A stretch of DNA of 64,000 nt from Zygnema cylindricum (lineage: Eukaryota; Streptophyta; Zygnematophyceae; Zygnematales; Zygnemataceae): the NCBI GenBank assembly GCA_037447655.1, contig JBBHKE010002286.1, positions 102,609-166,608 of the forward strand. The letters run 5' to 3'. How positions within the stretch are numbered: position 1 is the stretch's first letter; every line of letters begins with the position of its first letter. This document shows positions 55,757 to 64,000 of the stretch, in pieces. A model generated the notes under the pieces. The model did not search any database. It saw nothing but the letters and a program-made list of their open reading frames with translations, and was not told the origin of the DNA. The translations under genes and the position numbers were made by a program.

Positions 55757-55972
55757 CACCGTGAATCGTTATTAGTGTTGATGTTTTTCTTGTCTCTTTG
55801 AAGTTTAAACATCTTTTCTCCGTACACGCATGTCGGTTCTTAGATCTGACGGTTGAAATGTCGGATTCTCAGCTTCCGATTGGAGGTCTCAATTTGAAAA
55901 TCGGACATGAGTGCACGGAGCAAATATGATTTAATCGGCGAATTTTTTTTTAACGCATAGCGATACACGGTG
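55757..55972. mobile_element. TA-target foldback MITE (family C, short form), copy 11
   Basis: Starts CACCGTGAATCGTTATTAG after TA and ends GCGATACACGGTG. The interior CATCTTTTCTCCGTACACGC pairs with the right half. Closest to copy 3. About 216 bp. Confidence 0.85.
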
Positions 55973-56613
55973 TCTGTACTGTTCTGTACTGTAGTTTTCA
56001 TTGGTCTGTACGGATGATGGATCGAATAATTCATCAGAAGTTCAGAACACCCCCAATCAGAAATGTCTTTTTGTCGTTTTGTAGCCACCCTGTACGGTCC
56101 TTCATTTACCGACATTTTCTGACACGTGGGAACACGAAAAAGCTTCGACTTGAGAGTCGACTTTTCCCGTTTCGTATGCAGACGCACTTTATATAAAGTA
56201 CTATAATCATTTTTATTGTACCTATTTTAATACTTCTGTACGGTTTTCTGTACGATTGCTCCAGTTTTTGTGCTGCCGTACAGAAAATTAAGTGCGAAAT
56301 ACAGAAGGTCCAGTTTTTCGTACGGCATTTGCTGACGTCGAACTCACGGGAACCCTGGAATCTTCCACACGTGTGAATACGACTTTTAAATGGTTGTGAA
56401 TTTCAGCTTTACGCAGTATATGAAGCCATAGTTTTAGGAAAAAAATTGCTAAATTTTAGATTTTTAAGAAGGGATTGGGATGTATAAACAGATTTAGTGT
56501 TTAAGACATTTCAATTAGCAGAAAATTAAATTTAAATTTTGTTGAAAATTAATTAGCAGAAAATTAAATTTAAATTTTGCAGAAAAAATTGTAAAATTGG
56601 AAAGAGAGACGCC

Positions 56614-56745
56614 ATGGTTTTCAGATTTTTTTGGGTTAATAAGGGTTCTGGGATTTTTAGTGTGGCCCTATTTTTGTTGTTTCTAAGTTTTGGAATATTA
56701 GGAAGCGACGCGGAAGCGTCTTTCTCTCTCCATGAGGCAACTTCC
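56614..56745 (+). CDS. Secretory protein gene, exon 1 (signal peptide)
   Basis: ATG to the donor TTCC/GTACGT gives 44 codons in phase 0. The peptide has a basic start (MVFRFFWVNK), a hydrophobic core (IFSVALFLLFLSFGIL) and a small-residue cleavage site (GSDAEA before SFSLHE), a textbook signal peptide. It joins in frame to exon 2 at 57201. The start was chosen because this is the only exon upstream of 57201 that gives an N-terminus with a signal peptide in the right phase. Confidence 0.7.
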
Positions 56746-57200
56746 GTACGTTTTTTTTTTTGCAAACAATAATTGCTGATTCTTTGTTTGATTTCTTTCT
56801 TAATGTGTTTTTTTCTTAAGATTTTAGTCAAATTTCAAACTTTTACGTAACTGAAATCATAAAAGGCATAACAACAAACAATAACAAAAAACAGATTTTT
56901 TATTTTTTTTATTTTTTTTTTCCAGTTTTTTCTATCTGCTATAAAAAATAAAACCGAATCAAAAAAAAAAAAAAAAAGAAAAAAAAAAAAAAAAAAAACA
57001 TATTCTCTCATGTTCTTTTTCTGCTTTTTGTCGTTTTCTCAGAGTCTCCTCCCCCTGAGAAGCCAGGCGAGTGGGTGGGAGAGAGGGAGGGAGTGAGAGA
57101 GAGGTAGAGAGGGGGGGGGAAAGGGAGAGAGAGGACTTGACCTATTTCTCATACTTTCTTATGTCTTTTTTGTCTTTTTTGTCTTTTTTTTCGTTTCCAG
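56746..57200 (+). other. Intron 1 with poly-A/T runs and a duplicated acceptor
   Basis: GTACGT...TTTCCAG. It contains long A runs (56957-56999) and T runs. At 57043 there is an earlier copy of the acceptor plus exon start (CAG then AGTCTCCTCCCCCTGA), 158 bp before the used one. Confidence 0.6.
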
Positions 57201-57596
57201 AGTCTCCTCCCCCTGATAAGCCAGGCGAGTGGGTGGGAGAGAGAGGACATGGATTTGGGGAAAATAAACATAAAAGACGCCCAAACCAAAAATAGTGTGG
57301 TCTACTCCTTTGTGGTGGACCTGGGGGGGAGGGGTGGAAGGAAGGAATTCTCTCTCTCCGAGGAACTCTCTCCCTGGGAATATCTCCTCCCTTCGGAGGC
57401 CCTACCTGGAGGGAGGAGAGGAGAGGGAGGAGAGGGTGGAGAGGGTGGAGAGGGAGGGGGAGGAAATGAGGGAGAGGGAGGAGGAGAGATAGAGGGGGTA
57501 GAGGTAGTGAAACCCAAGCAACTACCGGCGTTTGATTTGGAGGGGCCGTTGGAGATTTGGATACAGGGAGAGGAACAGTTGAGACTGGCTATGCCG
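57201..57596 (+). CDS. Secretory protein gene, exon 2
   Basis: 396 nt, phase 0 to 0, acceptor TTTCCAG and donor CCG/GTAAGG. Recognisable segments are DLGKINIKDAQTKNSVVYSF, then SLSEELSPWEYL, then a Gly-Glu-rich low-complexity run (about 57410-57495), then VVKPKQLPAFDLEGPLEIW and LRLAMP. The layout resembles, from memory, plant TUNICAMYCIN INDUCED 1-like proteins, ER proteins of unfolded-protein-response pathways; no search was run. The Gly-Glu run is in frame and is an insertion within an otherwise ordered protein. Confidence 0.7.
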
Positions 57597-58112
57597 GTAA
57601 GGAGGCCCTCCCTCCCTCCCTCCCTTCCTCCCTTCCTCCCTTCCTCCCTTCCTCCCTCCCTCCCTCCCTCCCTCCCTCAATTGAGCAATACCGGGATGTG
57701 TTTAAGCCCACACTAAAATATATAAGAATATAAGAAATATGTAAGAATATTAGAAGTATATAAGAATATAAGATCATGGAAGAAGATAACGGACATATAA
57801 GAATGTTGTAAGAATATAATATAAGAATCTTCCTTTTCCTCCTCCCTCCCCTTCTTCCTCATCTCCCTCCTCAACGTCCTCCCCTTCCTCCCCCTCCCTC
57901 CTCTCCCTCCTTTTTCCATTGTTGTCCTCCTCCCCCTCCGTCTCTTGCCCTCTCCCTCCCTCGTTCTCAACCTTTTCCTCCCTCCCTTTCCCTTTTATTT
58001 TGCTCTCCCATCCTCTATCCCTCTTTTTCCTCTTCGTCCTCTCTTTCCTCCCCCTTCCCTAATATTCTACTCACCTTCCCTCCCACTCCCTCCCTCCCCC
58101 CTCTCCTTGCAG
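57597..58112 (+). other. Intron 2, rich in CCTCCC
   Basis: GTAAGG...CCTTGCAG. It begins with (CCTCCCTT)n (57605-57678), has a (TATAAGAA)n-like middle (57718-57830), then CTCCCTCC to the acceptor. Pyrimidine-rich where the exons are purine-rich. Confidence 0.75.
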
Positions 58113-59040
58113 CATGATGTCGATGCCGGTTCCGTTAAAAAAGTCATTTTGGCCGACGGAGCCTCCGTTACGGTTCACGGAGCTCACTCTGTCAGTTTAA
58201 CTCGACCGTTGCAGCTCTCTCTCCCGCTGAAATTCTCCAGCGATTCAGTAAAACCAGGAGGAGAGGGAGGGAGAAGAGAGGGAGAGGGAGGAGAGGGAGA
58301 GGAAGGAGAAGGTGAGGGAGGAAAGGGAGGAGGAGAGGGAGGAGAGGGAGGGGAAGGAGAGAGAGGGAGAGGAATTGTGGACCTTGTCGATCTTGCGGAA
58401 AGGTTAAGGGCTGTCGCGAAATCGGAAAATATTGAAAGTCGAGGAAGGAATTTGATTTCTCTTAGAATCGTTAAACCTTCGGCTCTCGTTGTCGCAACTC
58501 CTCCGATTTTAAAAAGTCTTAAAGAGGGAGGAGAGGGAGGAGAGGCGGGAGAGAGAGGAGACTATAGTAACCGTGGAGGAAATCGGTTAAAAGTTAAACG
58601 GTTATCTCCGAGTGTGGTTGAATTACAAGCTCAACATAAAAACAGGACGGCAATTCAAAATATGGGAGCGGGAGAGGGAGATGGATAAAAAGACGGGGAG
58701 CGAGGAACAGAGGGGAAGTGAGATAAAATACGCCTGGCCTTTCCCGCAAGTTAACCAATCGGATTCGAGACTAAAAGTTTTCAAAAAGGCATTATTGGGA
58801 GTTCTCGGAAAACGGGCTTTTAAAAAAGGTGTTTTTCATTTACTGGGGGCACATGTAACTCCTGTCAGTTTAGTTAAAATTCAGTTTGAAATCGATTGTT
58901 TTTCTCCGAAAGGACTAATTCCCGTTTCAATTAGAGGGGGAACAAATTTAACTCTGGGAGAAAACGGAAAAGCTTTAGTTCAAAAACAAAGATGGGAAGT
59001 TTTAATTCATATTACGGCCGATGAAAATTTCAACCAATAA
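58113..59040 (+). CDS. Secretory protein gene, exon 3 (with a frame break)
   Basis: Opens in frame with exon 2 as HDVDAGSVKKVILADGASV, then HGAHSVSLTRPLQLSLPL, an in-frame Gly-Glu tract (58258-58375), SRGRNLISLRIVKPSALVV, a second tract (58525-58560) and LKVKRLSPSVVELQAQHK. This frame stops at 58686-58688 just after a GGGAGAGGGAG repeat. The +1 frame continues with EIKYAWPFPQVNQSDSRLKV, VLGKRAFKKGVFHLLGAHV, QRWEVLIHITADENFNQ and a stop at 59038-59040. The two halves look like one protein split by a one-base shift (indel, error or unrecognised splicing). Family assignment TUNICAMYCIN INDUCED 1-like is tentative. Confidence 0.6.
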
Positions 59041-59186
59041 GATTAAAGCCATTTCATCCGATTTTGTCGACGGTCGTGATTTCGCAGAATTCGGTGTTGT
59101 CAAATGGGACTTTTACGTTTTGATTTTTATTTACGTAAAAGTTTTTGTACCCTTTTTTTTTCTTATTGGGTTAAAGGTTTCTGAGG

Positions 59187-59310
59187 TGAGGGAGGGAGAG
59201 GGAGGAGAGGGAGGAGGAGAGGGAGGAGAGGGAGGAGAGGGAGAAGGAGAGGGAGAGGGAGAGGGAGAGGGAGAAAGAAAGGGAGAGGTAGAGAGAGAGG
59301 AAGAGTGGGA
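59187..59310. repeat. (GGGAGA)n purine tract
   Basis: GGGAGAGGGAGGAGAGGGAG units downstream of the likely stop. An AATAAA at about 59331-59336 could serve as a polyadenylation signal of the gene upstream. Confidence 0.8.
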
Positions 59311-59339
59311 GGAGTCTACCTTGTTGAGGGAATAAATGG

Positions 59340-62300
59340 GTGGAGAATGTTTTGTTAATAGTTGTCTATACGGTTTGTCTTTTTTCAGTGTATAAGGTTA
59401 TTAGTGAAAATTATTGAAAATTAGTGAAAATAAGTCGAAGAGTCAAAATGGGTCAAAGTTGAAAATAATGTTTGGTTAGAGTATTGGAAGGAGGAAGTTG
59501 AAGCAATTGAGGAAAAGAAAGAACGAAAACAAAAAATAATTAAATAAAAATTGTTTCCTAAGTACAATTCTTTGTCAATGTGTTTTTGCATCGATGTTCT
59601 GGTCATTGTTTGGCAATTATTATGCTCGCATCTTTTTTTAGTTCTTATTTTCTTTTTGTGGATTTTTCGTGGAAGGGCTGCATTCTTTGTAAGTAGCAAA
59701 TTACTGTGGTTAAGGTAAATAATGGAGCATAATGATTCTTATTTTGATTTTTTTCTATTTTATTTTTATCTTTGATTGTTTTCTTTAATTTTTCCCGCTC
59801 CGAACCCCGTTCCGTTTCTTTGAATATTCTTGATATTGAATTTTAAATCTTTTAGAAATGGATTTAATTCCAAAAAAAATAACTATATAGTAGAACTATT
59901 TCGGTCAACCCAGGGTGGTGACCGCCAGCCCTTTACAGACAGTCCTCTAAATCCGAAGCGGCATAGGAGCACTAAACGGAGGGCAAAATGGAACCTGAAG
60001 ATGATTCTTCATAGGTGCTAGGATGTGAAGACGGTGCTAAGGAAATCTCGCCTATAGGGGATAAGACACAGAACCCCTCGCCCATCACAAGATCGTACGG
60101 CAAGAGGAAAGAATACACCGTAGGTAGATTGATGGGAGGCACACAAGGGTTGGGTTGTGGAGTCGCATTGACCACCTTCCAAAGGCATCTCCTCTCTGCA
60201 CATATAAGGAGGCATCTTGGAAATGTCGTCATTGGCGAAGCCCACAAGTCAGAGATAGGATGCACACGTTTCAGAGACACCCTGTTGGAATAGGAGCAAT
60301 AGATTAGGTTGGCTACCAGAGTGGAGGTCACGGATTCACTGCAAAATCTACCTAGCCTATGTCATACTGTGCATCAAGATAGTATCTGGTAGTATGTGGC
60401 TGGGCTCACAGGAGTTGCTCATTAGTAGCATGTCAGACAAAGGTGTTGATATTTGAGTATTGTCTAGGTCTGTATTAGAATAGAAAAAGAGTTGAGGCGG
60501 TCTGCCTCTAACTCCCCTTCTCCAAGCCCCCACACTTGCTGTAGTCACTGAAGGCTGGAAAGGGAGCTAGAGCCATGGCTACCTAAACTTCACGCATTTT
60601 TGTTTTGTCTTTTCCCATCTATGCTTTGGTGTTGGTCGATATGCGTGCAATGGGAATGGAGTGTTGGAATGCATTGCTGAGTACGTGTCTGGATCACTTC
60701 TCACATTTTTTATTGGATTCTAGAGTATGTTTTTGACAATAGCAGAGTGAAAGGAGTTCAGCCTCGAGGCCATAAACTTCAAAGTCCTCTACTCCTAGAA
60801 GCAGATCTCATCTGGCCGTAATCTTAAATCCAGATCGGGAGGCTTCGGGCATAATCAGATCATCGGTGGGTTCTTCTTTCTACAAAGAGATTGTGACTCT
60901 TTGGTCGTGTGGACAAAACTTCAAAGACCTCTTTTCTTACGTCTTTGAGGAAAGCGTCGGAGAATTAGGAGATAAAGCTGTAAAGGAAAGATATCTAGGA
61001 GTCGGCTTTCAAGATGGAGTGCAACTCGCGTAGGAAAACCCCCATCCATGAGTGGAGAGAAAGCTGACCACTGAACAGTTGCCCATGACCAAAGAACTTC
61101 TCTCTTCATAGAGTCTGACCCCTTTCATTAGATAGGTTAAGGGGTAGGAAGGAACAAAGGATATCAGAAATAGGAAAAATTGGGAACCGTAGACAAAGGG
61201 GATTAGTGGGATAGAAACATTTAGATAACAGGATAAGCCTCAAGGTTGACAGGGACATACATGTAGGATAAATATTAAAATTTTACCTCTAAAGAGAGAT
61301 TTAGAGAATGATAGGCTAATCTCAAAGAAAGGGAACATTCCTTAGAAAAGGGGAGTCGTAGAGGAAATTAAAAAATCTTAGTCCGCGTTTAGTGGGATTA
61401 GGCTCACCTTTGGAAAGTGGTAAAACAAAGATAATTCTCCCACCTTGTTTTTATGAGGAATATAGGTATAACATGAATTTGTGAGTATTTTAGGAAATCG
61501 GTGGGTAAATACTGGGTATTACTTTGTTGCAAGAATCGACTTGTCAGGATAGTGCAACAACAAGGAGGCTCGGAGGATAGGAATCATTTTTCTCCCGGGC
61601 CTCTTCAGGGGCTAGGGATCTGCATGTTACACCGACGCCTCCATCCGCAATGGGAACTCCAACACTCCCCCCTTCCTCTCCCCCCCCCTTCCTTCCTCCC
61701 CCTCCGCCCCTTCCCTCAACCCCCATCCCTTCTCCCCCCCCCCCCCTCTTCCCCCCCCCCCCTCCCTTCCTCCTCCCCCTAAAAAGGCGTCAAGCGGAGC
61801 CTGGAGGGGAAGTTTGAAAGAGGAACCGCGCCATCCAAGAACGCGCTAAGGGAAGACGTGTTTTGGGAAAATTTAGGGACAAAAAGATCGAGGAAAAGTA
61901 GTCAAGTAGGTGAAGGAGGCAACCATAGACCGAAGAAAAGAAGAAAAAAAAAGACCAAAAATAGGACGTTACAAAGGGGAAGTTTAGAGGACCAATCTGA
62001 GACCTTAGCTCTTCTACACGGACCAGAGATGGATTTCTTGGCAGCTAAGGATTGACTCCTAGTTAAAAGGAGGGAAAAGAAAAGATAGAGGAGAGAAAGA
62101 AAAAAGCATGAATGAGCCTTAGAAGCTCAAAGGATTGGCCAAGAACAACGCACTTACAAACTTGGGCCACTATTTTGAAAGGAAAGGTTGACGAGATGGG
62201 AGAGGGTGAGAGAGGAGCTTAAATAAATAATAATTACTTACAAAATAATAATTCTTAAGCTCCGATGTGATTTTGAAGGAAGGAGGCTCTCGAGGTTTGA

Positions 62301-62740
62301 CTCAGAAACCGAAAGCTTTCGGGGAGGTGATCGACTAAGGTCCCCGAAAACCCGGAGGAAACTCGAACCTCGGTTCAAAGGAAGAGTAGGAGAGATGGGA
62401 TTGTACCAGGAGCTCGATGGATGGGAATCATGGACAAGGGTTTTGTTTCAAGAAAGGATTTGGGATCACAAGAGGAAGGAGACAATGACGAGCTTTTGGA
62501 GGAATCGAAAGACGACAAGCGAATGGAGGAAGTAAAGTCAGGAAGCATGTAAAGATTAGTAAAATTTTGGCCTTAGGAGGACTCATGGGTCGGATAGCCT
62601 TGGGTGATTGAAAAGTAATCTGGATATATTAAATTGAGTTAGGACCAATTTTGCAAAAAAGTTCTTACTCGGTTTTCTATATTATGTTCTAAGTCCATTA
62701 GCACACACCTCTAGACCCAAAACTACAGCTTAGCAAATTT
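59340..62740. other. Non-genic or unrecognised stretch
   Basis: No domain, TIR or LTR recognised. It includes a C-rich block (about 61660-61780) and short frames such as 60015-60293 (92 codons) and 61858-62055 (Lys/Arg-rich). It may be decayed retroelement interior left of the copia end at 63289, but nothing specific supports this. Confidence 0.45.
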
Positions 62741-62796
62741 GAAAATGAGGTGTTTAAACGAGGAGTTTGAAAATTAGGTGTTTAAACGAGGAGTTT
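62741..62796. repeat. 28-bp tandem duplication
   Basis: GAAAATGAGGTGTTTAAACG and AGGAGTTT, repeated with one difference. Confidence 0.9.
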
Positions 62797-63016
62797 ATTA
62801 ATGTACCTGACGGATAGCCGTAAGATGATTGAATATAACTGCAGGGACAAGACCGGATATTTATGCATTTGCAGCTTGTTCAATTGTTACCGAGTATACT
62901 CGCGCCCCAAACAAGTAAAATTGGGAATCAATCAAGTGGATTTTCAAGTATTTGGCCGAAACATTGGACATTGGATTGGTTTACCGGAGTGAAAATGATT
63001 TGGGTTGCTTTGGATA

Positions 63017-63285
63017 CTGTGATGATGGTTGAGGTGGTGACTTCAAAATGCCATACAGAAATTATGGCGGCTTAAGGCGCGTACCGCACTTTTGTATATT
63101 TTCTCTACTTTACTGTCCTCTGATTGGTGGAGGGTTTAGTAGATAGGGGTTGTGTGTAGGTTCTTAGGAATTAGACAGATTTTACTACCCTCTCTATGTG
63201 AGAGCATCTATATAAAGGAGCTGTCTTTGAACAGCAATAAATAACAGCTCAGATGTGTGATGATGATTGAGGTGGTGACTTCAAC
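63017..63285. repeat. LTR-like segment between direct repeats
   Basis: TGATGATGGTTGAGGTGGTG with ACTTCAA occurs at 63017 and again (one change) at 63259. The segment between has TATATAAAGGAGCTG (a TATA-like box, about 63209) and AATAAATAAC (about 63235), as in a retrotransposon LTR or promoter. It adjoins the copia RNase H fragment. Confidence 0.4.
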
Positions 63286-63288
63286 AGG

Positions 63289-63600
63289 GGAATGTCCACC
63301 TCACATTATCCTTTCATGTTGATGGGAGTGACAATCTCATGGAGCTCCCGATTACAACCTATGGTGGCTTTGATTTCGATCGAAACGGAGTACTTAGCGG
63401 CATGTCATGCAGCAAAAGCTTCAATTTGGATTAAGGACATCTTGAGTGAATTAGGATTTTTTTGTGAATTATATGAAGATTTATTCAGATAGTGTGAGTA
63501 TTGTTTCTTTAGTTAAGAATCCAGTGTTTCATAAAAGGACTAAACATACTCGGATTCAGTGGCATTTTGTGAGAGATTTAGTGAAGGATAAAGAATTGTA
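63289..63600 (+). pseudogene. Ty1/copia RNase H remnant
   Basis: GMSTSHYPFMLMGVTISWSS then MVALISIETEYLAACHAAK and WIKDILSELG are the C-terminal RNase H motifs of copia pol. The frame stops at 63490-63492. The next motifs (YSDSVSIVSLVKNPVFHKR, HTRIQWHFVRD) lie in another frame and end in a stop at about 63600. Upstream pol is missing, so it is a 5'-truncated copy. Confidence 0.85.
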
Positions 63601-63767
63601 ATTTGTATTTGTTCTAATTAGAGGAGGCATTTGATATGTTAAAAAAAGTTGCAATGCATGATGTCTTTGTCAGAGGGAGACCTAAGTTAGGATTTTTTTG
63701 AGTCTGATTAGAAATTATTATTTTGAGTTATTATTTTGAGTCTGGTTATAAGTTATTTTAGATCCCC

Positions 63768-63783
63768 ACATTAAGAGGGAGAA
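63768..63783 (+). other. Polypurine tract of the right-edge copia element
   Basis: ATTAAGAGGGAGAA just before TGTTAGGATTTG, the usual copia plus-strand primer site. Confidence 0.75.
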
Positions 63784-64000
63784 TGTTAGGATTTGCAATG
63801 TGTTGAATCAATGTTAATGTCAACGTCAATGTAACAATGTTGGCTCGTATTTAGTGTGGTTCAATTTGGTTATGTGTCACGCCACGCATTTCATTTCATT
63901 TTGTTTCGCTTAGTTTCGTTTGTACTTTCGTTGTACGTTTCATTTCGTGTATACTGTTTGTTTCGATTCGTTTCATACTTTCATGCGAATTAAGTTTTCA
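63784..64000 (+). repeat. 3' LTR of the right-edge copia element (cut by window end)
   Basis: Starts TGTTAGGATTTGCAATGTGT after the polypurine tract and continues to the window edge with CATTTCATTTCATTTTGTTTCG-like words. Its end is not in the window. Confidence 0.7.

Noticed and set aside
59021-59335. Continuation of the secretory gene into a membrane segment and Gly-Glu tail
   Set aside because: The frame overlaps the stop of the preceding frame, and the start lacks an acceptor. The Gly-Glu part is a (GGGAGA)n tract. It could be 3' UTR.

Overview
This is AT-rich nuclear DNA from a eukaryote, probably a plant or a green-lineage alga. The evidence is spliceosomal introns of about 0.3-1.9 kb (longer where transposons have landed), a VAP27-type MSP domain that reads most like land-plant VAP proteins, Ty1/copia and chromodomain Ty3/gypsy retrotransposons, and many small non-autonomous DNA transposons. 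The species cannot be named from sequence. There are no bacterial operons, rRNA genes or CRISPR arrays. Most long open frames in pyrimidine-rich stretches (Ser/Pro/Leu on one strand, Arg/Glu/Gly on the other) are low-complexity artefacts and are not annotated.

Region 1 (1-34.6 kb) is the main feature: five tandem units of a VAP-like MSP-domain gene on the + strand. A full unit has five exons: A (43 nt), B (71), C (82), D (116) and E (129-132), about 147 codons with intact AG/GT borders. The window opens inside unit 0 (C-D-E). Units 1 and 2 have A to E. Units 3 and 4 have only C-D-E, with a diverged exon C carrying a 45-bp in-frame duplication in unit 3 and broken in unit 4. Exon E ends in phase 0, and exons A and C both start in phase 0, so the array could be spliced as one multi-MSP protein. 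No start codon, coiled coil, membrane anchor or stop exon is seen between units. Introns around exon C hold complementary pyrimidine and purine tracts.

Transposons sit inside this array: a gag-only LTR element in intron A-B of unit 2, LTR-element remnants in intron C-D of units 3 and 4, TA-target MITEs and TTA/TAA-target (PIF/Harbinger-like) elements, some nested three deep. Paralogous introns act as empty-site controls for several insertions.

Region 2 (34.6-43.6 kb) has no recognised gene. It holds AT-rich DNA, G-runs, short tandem duplications, Harbinger-like and MITE copies, and a stray piece of VAP intron D-E.

Region 3 (43.6-50.2 kb) holds a decayed Ty1/copia pol (protease, integrase, reverse transcriptase) split by a 1.2-kb insertion, then the 3' end of a minus-strand chromodomain Ty3/gypsy element.

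Region 4 (50.2-56.6 kb) is repeats only: MITEs, one very intact Harbinger-like element, a 186-bp tandem repeat and a dispersed repeat pair.

Region 5 (56.6-59.3 kb) is a host gene on the + strand with a signal-peptide exon and two further exons interrupted in frame by Gly-Glu tracts. It resembles, from memory only, the plant TUNICAMYCIN INDUCED 1 family. A frame break in exon 3 leaves its status open.

Region 6 (59.3-64 kb) shows no recognised gene until a copia RNase H end, polypurine tract and the start of a 3' LTR at the right edge.
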